Shown piece by piece: positions 55,470 through 64,000 of a DNA stretch of 64,000 nucleotides (position 1 is the stretch's first letter; every line of letters starts with the position of its first letter). This stretch comes from Nemertoderma westbladi (taxonomy: Eukaryota; Xenacoelomorpha; Nemertodermatida; Nemertodermatidae), in assembly GCA_032718475.1 (NCBI GenBank), contig JAUCBJ010003225.1:1-64000 (forward strand), given 5' to 3'. The notes beneath the pieces are model-generated. The model searched no databases. It was not told the DNA's origin and worked only from the letters and a program-made list of their open reading frames with translations. A program made the translations under genes and the position numbers.

Positions 55470-55517
55470 AAGGAGATTACAGTGGCGCTGTTTTCTAACC
55501 AAAACAATAAAGTAAAC
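55470..55517 (+). repeat. Dispersed motif copy just downstream of the GPCR stop
   Basis: GAAGGAGATTACAGTGGCGC, then TTTTCTAACCAAAACAATAAA. It is a close match to the 68-bp unit at 10.1 kb and lies within what would be the GPCR 3' region. Confidence 0.7.
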
Positions 55518-55894
55518 GTTATTTCACTTGCGGTCAATTTGCGCCACTATCTGCCTACGAAGATACCTAATAATGAATATTAGTTCTTATATAAATAGTC
55601 CATTAAACTACAAAGAGTATGTCTACTTAAATATAATATAAGTAATATAATATTATATATTAATTATATTTGAAACATTCCCCGAATCATACAGCTAATC
55701 ACCTATTGCTGTGGTTGCATGAAGTTATCGCTGCATCTGAAGTAGAACCCTGCAGACTCTAATACCAGACGAATCTTGGAATGAACTTGCATTCACCACC
55801 GCGGTGAAGACACCTCACAATATTAAGTCACTTGCCCAATATAAATCAGACGAGTCTTTGCCCAATAAAAATGTATCTAAAATTAAAAAATTAA
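55518..55894. other. Intergenic DNA
   Basis: No feature is recognised. The left boundary of the following LINE copy may lie further left than marked. Confidence 0.35.
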
Positions 55895-57925
55895 TGAAGG
55901 CCAACTCTCCAGTGTTTGGAACTCATTCACCCCATTATTGTGGACATGTATAGGACAAAAAGAGTCCCCCAAGAACTGAAAAACAAATAAGTTGGTGCCA
56001 GCCCCAATGAAGGGCAATCTAACAACCCGTGGATCTTTTCGTGGAATCTCATTAATCCCGATTGCTGCAAAGCTATACAACAGAATTCTATTAAATCGAA
56101 TCAGGGATCCCGTTGAGAGACTGTTATGTGGGAACCAAAATGGGTTCCGTAAATATCGTGGGACCATGGAGCCTATTCTGGCACTTAGAAGGATAATCGA
56201 AGAGTTATCAATAAAGAAAGACAGACAACTTGCTATTTATTATCCTTGTTAATTTCTTTAAAGCCTTCGACTCTGTCTCCCGACCACTTATGTTCAGCAT
56301 ACTGGCAGCATGTGGGATCCCGGAGAAAATTATTGCAGCTATCAGATCACTGTGCGATGGTTCCATCGCGTTTGTTACTACTGCTGATACAGCTCGACTA
56401 GAGCTGACACAGCTCTAGTCGAAGTCTTATGGGGAGTCCTTCAGGGTGACACACTTTCACCATCGTTATTCGTAATTGGCTCATTCCAAAATAAAGTACG
56501 GGACATTCGAACACAATTTTGAACTTTGATTGCCTGTACAATGTTATCCACAGCACATATGCGCACAAAATGGTGCTTGGATTGAACTTTCGAATATCAG
56601 CTTACATATGGGTACCATTGACGAGTTGTCTGTCATCTGTCTAAGATTTGATCGCTAATAACTCTATCATTTATTGATGAAATTAAACCGAACTTTGTAC
56701 GTATTCAGTCTGTCAACAGTTTAGAAAGAATCTGGGGTTTACGGAATCAAAGGTCACATATCAGACAGTATGTCTGTTGGTACTAATAGTTTCAGAATTT
56801 TTTTTTATTTTGGTACACATTCTAGTCTGTCAAATTCTTTCAATTTCTGAAATTGTAAACAATTATTACTGTACTTACTGACCTTCTTATCTGCTAAAAA
56901 ATTAGATTTTGTGATATTTATTGTAAAGTACGGGACTTTACATGCATAAATCCAAAGATTAGTTGACTGAGGAATGATTCTTAGTTCAAATACATACTTA
57001 TTTATATGCTTCCCCCTACTAAAGCATTATATAACACTCCTGGCTTCACATATTACATTAATACAGTGCACTAAAATGTAATCGCCATTATAATGGTAAA
57101 GTATGGAACAATTTTCAATTGGCCGCCATGACATTTCTGAGGGAGTGAAGATAAAACTAATTGTTTCATAAGATGAAGCAACACAAACATGCTTTGCATT
57201 CCACTGGGTGATTAGGCTGAGTTAGGCCTGCTTCTTTGTGAATAAACTAAAAATTTCACTATTTTAGGTAAAGTATGGCACATAATATATGACTAACTTT
57301 CTCGATTTCAATCCAGAGGAATGAAACACTGGTCAAATTAAATGAAACCAAAAAAAATTCGAAAATGGGTTTGTTTTTGATTTGGTAGGCCTAAATGCTC
57401 AGAAATGTTAATTTATTGGTTATAACAAGTGCCTACAGCAAGCCAAACTTTAGCAAAGTACCTTACTGATCTAGACTTTGCTGATGACTTATGGGTACTG
57501 TTAGAATCACGAGAGGGAGCCGAAAGCCTCCTCTGCTTAATGGAACAAGTTGCTTCTAGTGTTGGTCTTTTTGTAAATTCCAAGAAGACCAATAACATGA
57601 AGGTCAATCTAGACAGCCCTCAAGAAATCTCTGATCGTAAGGGCATAAGCTCTAAGGATGGCTTTCTTGAACACGTGGATGACTTCTGCTACTTGGGATC
57701 ATGGATCAGAAAGTCAGGTGAAGACCTTCGAACACGTAACGGGAAGACATGGGCAGCGTTAAATTGTCTCTCCAGGATTTGGAAGTCGCATAGAATAAAA
57801 TGGAACCTTAACGTTTGATTATTTATGACAGCAGTAGTACCGTCAGTACTCTTATGAGAGTCCATGCTGGGCTCTAACTGTAGAGGATACCAAATCTCTG
57901 CATGGCACATTCACAAGATGCTGCG
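55895..57925 (+). mobile_element. RTE-like element copy split by a 0.95-kb insertion
   Basis: The left part (55,895-56,473) covers the fingers and motif A (FFKAFDSVSR) to LQGDT. The right part (57,426-57,925) resumes just before motif C, here LDFADDLWVL with both catalytic aspartates, and runs to the C-terminal domain start (ACTCTTATGAGAGTCCATGC) and the GCACATTCACAAGATGCTGCG region. About 80 bp of the element are missing at the insertion. Several frameshifts are present, including a short insertion at about 56,390-56,418. It is more diverged from the 4.4-kb copy than the 43.9- and 58.5-kb copies. Confidence 0.88.
56474..57425. other. Unidentified 0.95-kb sequence inside a LINE copy
   Basis: AT-rich, non-coding. 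The phrase AAAGTA.GG.AC (AAAGTACGGGAC, AAAGTATGGAAC, AAAGTATGGCAC) recurs at about 56,491, 56,930, 57,100 and 57,270. No terminal inverted repeats or target duplication were recognised. Confidence 0.5.
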
Positions 57926-58000
57926 CTGTATGGCATACTTTTGGTTTTTTTATTCAATGTGTGGTGGGGTTTTTTTTCATGTATCATAGGAACGAATTAT

Positions 58001-58432
58001 TTCGCGAAAAAATTAATTGTTTCTCGCAAAAATGAATTGTTTCGCGTAAAAATTAATTGTTTCGCGTAAAAATTAATTGTTTCGCGTAAAAATTAATTGT
58101 TTCGCATAAAAATTAATTGTTACGCGCAAAAATGAATTGTTTCGCGTAAAAATTAATTGTTTCGCGTAAAAATTAATTGTTTCGCGTAAAAATTAATTGT
58201 CACGCGCAAAAATGAATTGTTTCGCGTAAAAATGAATTGTTTCGCGTAAAAATGAATTGTTTCGCGTAAAAATTAATTGTTTCGCGTAAAAATTAATTGT
58301 TTCGCGTAAAAATTAATTGTTACGCGCAAAAATGAATTGTTTCGCGTAAAAATCAATTGTTTCGCGTAAAAATGAATTGTTTCGCGTAAAAATTAATTGT
58401 TACGCGTAAAAATTATTTGTTTCTCGCAATTA
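58001..58432. repeat. 20-bp satellite with CpG-bearing core
   Basis: About 22 units of TTCGCGTAAAAATTAATTGT with exactly 20-bp spacing and no indels. Variant units reading (T/C)ACGCGCAAAAATGAATTGT occur at 58,121, 58,201 and 58,321. Both edges have degenerate units with TTCTCGCAA. It lies between two copies of the RTE-like element. Confidence 0.97.
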
Positions 58433-58542
58433 ACTGATTGGTGCTGAGTAGTACTGCATTTCTGCACTTTGACTAAGGTACAACTGTACACCTATAGGCC
58501 TATTCTGTAAGCTAGGCTAGAGTTCCTGAAAACTTGGTGCCT

Positions 58543-59137
58543 TGGATCCGGAAGTCAGGTGAGGACCTTCGAATACGTAAGGGAAAGGCATGGGCAGCCT
58601 TGAATAGGCTTTCCAGGATTTGGAAGTCACCGAGAATTAATCGGAAACTGAAGGTCCGATTATTTATTTAGAGCAGCAGTAGTTCCAGTACTCCTCTACG
58701 GGAGTCCATGCTGGGCTCTAACTGCTGAGGACACCAAATCTCTGGATGGCACATTCACAAGAATGCTACGCCGGGTTCATTGTGTCATGTACAATGCACA
58801 CATTTCCAACCAGACACTATATAACATTCGAGGTGTCTCATTGGTTCCCCCAAGCTTGACACTAGAACAAAATCGCCTCCGCTTTGCAGGACATTGCTTT
58901 CGCCGTGAGGACCAGCCAGTGCATAAACTTGTACTTTGGCAGCCTCATGGAGTGAATAAGCATGGTGGACAGCCCATGACTTTCTTGAGACGCATCTTAA
59001 AGGACACTGGCCTTAAAGATGCGGATGATCTAGCAAATGTCATGGGTGATAGGGAGTTGTGGCGGTGCAATTGTGTTGACATGCCGGCACAGCATTCTTA
59101 AAAATGCAGCTGCAATGCAGCATGCCGATCCTAGTAG
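58543..59137 (+). mobile_element. RTE-like element, 5'-truncated copy
   Basis: It starts in the codons for IRKSGEDLRIRKGKAWAALN and ends in the family 3' end with two to three TAG triplets (CCTAGTAGTAGTGG). A four-base duplication (TTATTTATTTAG) shifts the frame, so the open part restarts at 58,763 and ends with CVDMPAQHS. Nearly identical to the 4.4- and 43.9-kb copies otherwise. Confidence 0.92.
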
Positions 59138-60448
59138 TAGTGGTGCCTGGTTCACACAGAACTAACTGACTAACAAACTATTAACATAACTTCCGATAAC
59201 TTTTGTTCGCGCTTTTAAGACCTTTTGGCAGTTTAACCCGCCAAATCTATATTTCTTCTAGGTTATAAATCTACTTTAGCATAGGACAAGTATTGAACAC
59301 CTATAATAATTCTAACATTAGCCGAAGCCAGTCTGTGCGCGACCATTCACCCGCTGGATATACCCGGGAGACTGGATTCGGATGCTTTAATTTGATTGCG
59401 GTGCAGGCCTACCGTACTATTCGATTGATCGTTAATATATAATCTCTGACAAATATTATTCACTTTCGGGAAATATTAGCAGTTCCTTTAGGACGTGGCG
59501 CTCTATCTATTTAAACAGAGCTATGACTTACACTATACACAACGGTATGTCTTATAGATCACCAAAGTGCATTCTTTAGGAAATGCTTTGTTACTCGGTC
59601 AAACACACACAGACTATTGCACACAACTGCACATTGAATTGCCGATATTCACTGATTTTAATCATATATAAAGAAAATAACAACCGACATTTGTAGGGCC
59701 TATTAAGTAGCATTGAACTCATTACAAACCACGATAATGTATGTCGCAAATTGTTATATGTAACCGGTCTCTCTAACCTTAGTGTATCAAGAAGATTGGG
59801 GTTTCTGATCGTTTATCAATATTCTCCAATTAATAATATGCAAACGAATGATACAATTAACAACACAGTAAATAGCAGTAAATAATGCAAGTGTACTTAA
59901 CCAAGATAACAGTTTGATGATCTTATAATTAAAGACGCTCTAATGTTAGAAAACATTCCACGGCCGGTGTTCTTAGGCGTGGGGGAAACGTCAGTACTGA
60001 ATCATGGGATTCTGCTGTACAGCTTTTACACAAAGGGAAAATCTCTGATTGGTCGAACTGACGTGGACACAGCTGATAGATGTCGTCATTTGAGCTGAGC
60101 AGAACAAAGAACCAAGGCTCCGTGCAGAGGCTCCATGTGTACAGCTCAGCTATTAGCTGTCGTCATAGTAACTGCACTGTTTCAAGAGTATTTCGGCTTT
60201 TGCGTCATAGAATTGCGGATTATGTCCGCTAAAGTACACATACAGAAGAAATTACTTTTATGTCCTCTAAAACACCAGTACAGTAAGGACACGGCCTTTT
60301 ATGCCTGGTAAACCAACTACAGAGTACTTTACGGGGAAAATAACCGGCTAATTACGCAAAAGCCTTTACACCGCTCCCAGAAAATGGGATTTAAGTCTAT
60401 AAAATATAACAAATCACAGTTTCTAAAATATAAAAATACTCTAAACAG
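59138..60448. other. Intergenic DNA
   Basis: No gene, RNA or repeat is recognised. Confidence 0.4.
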
Positions 60449-61965
60449 TTAGTCTTTCTTACGCGGACGGCGTTTACGCAGCTTTTTGAGGCTAGCAAGA
60501 GTCCTTTTCTCTTTGGGGCGAGCCACTTTACTAGGAGGGCTGTAACTCCTGGGTGAAGGGTGCAATATGATTGCATCAGAAGGTGTAGGATTATGGTCGG
60601 GGTATCCGCCGTTTCGATATGCTTCTCCTCGAGCTGATTTTCCTCCGCTCGTAGCTGGATACGTTCATCCAAAAACTCTCGCAGAGAATAGGATCGTCCA
60701 AGTTCGATAACTTCTTAGAGATTCTGGATTTCCCGATCGAACTGAGATATAGTTACTTTGTTTACCGCTTGGACTTGCTAGTGCAATTTACATTTATCTG
60801 AACAAGCGTAAGTTCTTTTTCTGATCTTTGTAGAATAGCGTCTAACTCATTTGGTACAACGCTCTCCGCCACTTTGGTGACAGGTTATATCGTGTTAAGC
60901 CGGGACGATGGTAAGGGTTAAACGGCGATATTAAATGTCCGCATCCCAATCCGGCTAGGTAGGATGGGCTAATATCTAGGAAGCCTACAACCGGGTGCCA
61001 CCGACTAATTGTTCAGGTAACACTAGATCATTGAGCAGTGAGTACAGCTCGGGAGGATCCGTCATACTAATAGGATCAAGAGTCTGAGGTCTCACTAGGG
61101 AATGAGGAGGTCTGATCGAGTATTCCGAAACTCTGATCATTGGTTTATTTAAGGATCATCTGAGTCGAACGAGCGTAGGTGATACATCGAACAAGTTTCG
61201 CTCGAAACTCCCGTAAATATAGCGAGTAAAACCGTGTTTAAAGCAACGTCTCCGCGGATGTTTATGTCTTTTCGTTTGTTGGTTGGATCTTGGGCATTCA
61301 TTGCAATAATACCAAAGACGCACGTCTTGTAGGGGAAACGCGGGTGATCGTTCTCCAGTTTTACAATATTCCTCCATCTGATCGAAGCTATCCGGTACAA
61401 CAGGTAGCGGTTGATCGGCGGTAAGATACATCATAGTGGAATAGAGCCGTTTGAGTTCTACCATGCGGTCATGAGGTATACCTTGAGGATATCGAGTTTC
61501 TAGATTCTGTTGACTGGTAATATCGAGATAGGTTTCTCTCAAGAATTCCAGGTATTTGGTGAAGTCGCTGCGTTTATCCGGCTCTTCAACATCTGCACTT
61601 TCGAGTCGGTTTCGAATATAATTTTCGTGTTCGAGTTTCAGTTTATCGTTCCGCTTCCGCTGGGTAGGATATTTAAATAAAACCATTTCCCTTTTGGTGT
61701 CTATATCGTCCGTATCATGTAGGTCGATAGGATGACCAGTAGTTAAGAAGTCCATATACATACCATTACGATGCGTATAGCGAGCGGTAAATTTTCTACA
61801 GTCCAACCCACGCGCAAGTTGCTCCCGGGAGATTGGCGGTTAGATATAATGACCATCGTCCTCCGTAGTAGTTGGACCAGGTAACATCAAGCTATCAACA
61901 AACGCTTGTAAAGGTAGAGTATATCGCTCCCTGATACCAAGATCATCATCTATCAACTCAATCAT
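60449..61965 (-). pseudogene. Broken coding region of unknown function
   Basis: A series of minus-strand open pieces follows one another in different frames with almost no gap. In order they are MIELIDDDLGIRERYTLPLQ (from 61,965), a 216-codon stretch (61,806-61,156) with YYCNECP and RRRCFKHGF, which could form a zinc-binding site, MIRVSEYSIRPPHSL (about 61,140), FLDISPSYLAGLGCGHLI, a charged helix (RIQLRAEENQLEEKH), and a basic end LKKLRKRRPRKKD before TAA at 60,449. The gaps are too small for introns. A codon pattern richer in GC and CpG than the flanks argues that this was a real protein of about 500 residues, now frameshifted. I do not recognise the family. A mobile-element protein or a decayed host gene are both possible. 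Confidence 0.55.
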
Positions 61966-62794
61966 ATCTGCTATATAAGTTTATCCATATTATAATGAGT
62001 TTATATTTAGGCGAGTGGGCGTCGCTGCCTACCCCTCTCTGCCCCCGGACAGTGCGAGATCCTCAGCGCTGGTGTACTTTCGTCGATGTGCCTATCGCCA
62101 ACGTCGTAGCTGCACAACGACTACAACAACCAGCACAAGTCACTCCACCGTCCGTCCCAAAGGCTTAGATATACTTCAGGTTCTTACTGGAGAGTTAGGG
62201 CTACTTTCACAATTGCGACTCGCTACTGTAAACACACCTTAGTAGTAACATTCACCTACAAACGCACAAATTCCACGTAACAGTCACAAATGGTACACAT
62301 TCTATCACACATTCGGGTCATTTGTCCGTTAGTCAAGTGCCTTCCAGAATGTCACGTTGTTATTATGTATTCTTGGATACTAGCGGTGTGCTATTTATTC
62401 CGTATGCTATTCAATGAGCAAGCTTTTTATTATTCTGTTAACTCGCTTCTAATTCTAGCGTGGTTGTTGCTATGGTGACATTATGGAAAGCTAGCGGTAG
62501 AATTAGGGTAATTCCCATGCATACAGATCTGGGATGCTATTTAATAGTAAGTCTTTAATGGTCAATATCATCTTTATACATGATTGTATGAATTTTATCG
62601 GCTATTGACTCTATATTGGAGATTCTCGCACACTAATACACTTAAGAGGTGAATCTCCGCTCCCATGATCTATTAATTAATGGAATTTTGGGAATATTAT
62701 AAATTGTATAAAATAACAATTTATCAAATTCATTAAAAAATGAATTTAAATTTATTCCCGTAATTTTATTATTTAATATTAAATAAACACAATT
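61966..62794. other. Intergenic DNA
   Basis: No supported feature. Confidence 0.4.
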
Positions 62795-63060
62795 TTATTC
62801 CAGAACAAGTCTGGGGACTGGGATCCTTGATTCTAGGGATTTGTCCTTTTAAGAGTATCGGTAAGTGCTACGATATCTTAATCGACTAGAATTTTAAAGG
62901 ATCTAAAATTTAAGATTTTGTAAATATTAATAATTAATATTTAGGATGGGCACCAGTTTATTCCAGAACTTGTCTGGGGACGTTAACCACTGATTCTAGA
63001 ATTTGTCTTTCAAGTATATTGGTGGGTGCCGCGATATCTTAATCGACAAGAATTGCAGAT
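62795..63060. repeat. Imperfect tandem duplication, 163-bp period
   Basis: TTATTCCAGAACAAGTCTGGGGAC...TTGATTCTAGGGATTTGTC...GCTACGATATCTTAATCGAC at about 62,795-62,895 recurs with changes at 62,958-63,052. No function is apparent. Confidence 0.8.
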
Positions 63061-63601
63061 GGTCAAAGGGTTTAACAGATTTATTTTGCGTTATACGCTA
63101 CTGTTAAAAGGACATCACGCTACTATATGTATTATTTAATATACGGTATGAGAGCAATATCGCACGAAGCAATGTCAGTGAGAAGAGGCAAGTCGTTTCC
63201 AAGGTCTACCCAGAGCTTGGTTTAGCCGAGACACGAGGATCTGAACTTTGCATTCCTAATACTCTACTTTACCAATAATACTTGAATATAGTAGTGGCTT
63301 TATTGTACTTTAATAAGTACGGATATTTCATCTTACTGTAGTCACGTATTTATAATATGATACGGACAGTAAGGAAAAGAAAAAGAATTATTTCTCGCCG
63401 TCGCACTAAATATAATATATAAGTAATTAAGTAATAAACACTAATATATTGCACTAATCTACTAAATAATCACTAAATAACATTCTACTAAATAAAATTA
63501 AAGAAAACGATTATAATAAAATTACATAATAATACATACATAATATAAAATAATAAAAATAAATATAAAATAATGTAGTCACACACCCACTCCGTATGTT
63601 G
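63061..63601. other. AT-rich intergenic DNA
   Basis: Low-complexity A/T toward the right end (63,420-63,580). Nothing is recognised. Confidence 0.4.
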
Positions 63602-63994
63602 TTACGTTATGGAGTCCCTAGATATTTGTTGGATTAGGGAGGTGGTCGTGGGAAGAGTATCTTGCCTTCCATAGTTTCCGGACAGTTTTCGGTCTCTTTC
63701 CAGTAAACATAAACGACCAGCTGGGCGATTGAGTGGTTGTGTTACTTTCTCCGCTCCCTTGGCCTGTCTAATCTTCACCGGGGTAAGATGAGGAGGCCAT
63801 TCATCTTCTTTACTTAGGAAGTCGTCCTCATCCCAGTTATAAGGTTCCACTTGGCTGGTCGCGAAGTTCTTTATCGCTACCATTTTTACTGACCTTATGC
63901 TGTGTTCTCCTAGTTCATCCTGGGGGGTGGACAACGCGCCTACATAATAATCCGCTATTACGGTAGATTTCCAAACCTGCATAATTCCTGACAT
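63602..63994 (-). CDS. Unknown 130-residue ORF
   Basis: Open from an ATG at 63,994 to a stop at 63,602. The middle is acidic (NWDEDDFLSKEDEWPP). The second half is basic with a Thr/Ser-rich end (DTLPTTTSLIQQ). There are no membrane segments or known motif. Like the broken region at 60.4-62.0 kb it is on the minus strand and richer in GC than the surroundings. It could be an upstream part of the same gene or element, about 1.6 kb away, or continue beyond the window. Function unknown. Confidence 0.35.
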   Translation of the reverse strand: MSGIMQVWKSTVIADYYVGALSTPQDELGEHSIRSVKMVAIKNFATSQVEPYNWDEDDFLSKEDEWPPHLTPVKIRQAKGAEKVTQPLNRPAGRLCLLERDRKLSGNYGRQDTLPTTTSLIQQISRDSIT

Positions 63995-64000
63995 GTTTAG

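Noticed and set aside
58001-58432. Regular short repeats as a CRISPR array
   Set aside because: The 20-bp units are directly adjacent with no spacers, and the DNA is animal.

Overview
The window is nuclear DNA from an animal, most likely an AT-rich marine invertebrate. It has spliced genes with GT-AG introns, a tRNA-derived SINE, non-LTR and Penelope-like retroelements, many fold-back (MITE-like) elements and several minisatellites. No bacterial-style operons, no intact tRNA or rRNA genes and no CRISPR arrays are visible. The exact phylum cannot be read from the sequence. The two best host genes are a neuropeptide-receptor-type GPCR and a chitinolytic-type GH20 hexosaminidase, which fits many invertebrate lineages.

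Host genes. Five + strand exons between 32.2 and 55.5 kb join in frame into the DRY-to-C-terminus part of a class A peptide GPCR (TM4 to TM7 plus tail). Exons for TM1-TM3 were not found and may lie to the left. The fourth-to-fifth-helix and sixth-helix parts are separated by a 14.8 kb intron. Inside that intron, on the same strand, sits a complete intronless 638-residue GH20 beta-N-acetylhexosaminidase gene (48,670-50,586) with a TATA box upstream: a nested gene, perhaps an old retrogene. A degraded minus-strand coding region of unknown identity (60,449-61,965) and a 130-residue ORF (63,602-63,994) occupy the right end.

Mobile and repetitive DNA. 0-10 kb: a 48-bp minisatellite, an 88-bp minisatellite, four fold-back elements, and the longest copy of an RTE-like non-LTR retrotransposon with a (TAG)n tail. 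9.9-10.8 kb: an unusual 0.92-kb inverted-repeat element with C/G-rich modules and a 68-bp internal minisatellite. 11.5-15.8 kb: an LTR-type element with gag-like pieces but no recognisable pol. 18-20 kb: remnants of a second LINE family flanking a 34-bp satellite. 23.3-27 kb: a tRNA-Gly-type SINE, a decayed FLYWCH/MULE transposase, and a 2.2-kb Penelope-like element bounded by perfect 33-bp inverted repeats and carrying a hammerhead-ribozyme-like motif at its 3' end. 30-43.6 kb: several fold-back elements and SINEs in and around the GPCR introns. 54-59 kb: a cluster of broken RTE-like copies with an unexplained 0.95-kb insertion and an exact 20-bp CpG-bearing satellite.

Three window-wide patterns stand out. 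A short motif centred on AACCAAAACAATAAA recurs at eight or more places inside otherwise different fold-back elements. Runs of 15-22 uninterrupted C or G occur nine times. All six copies of the main RTE-like family point in the same direction. All identifications come from reading the sequence alone. Family names rest on motifs and have not been checked by database search.
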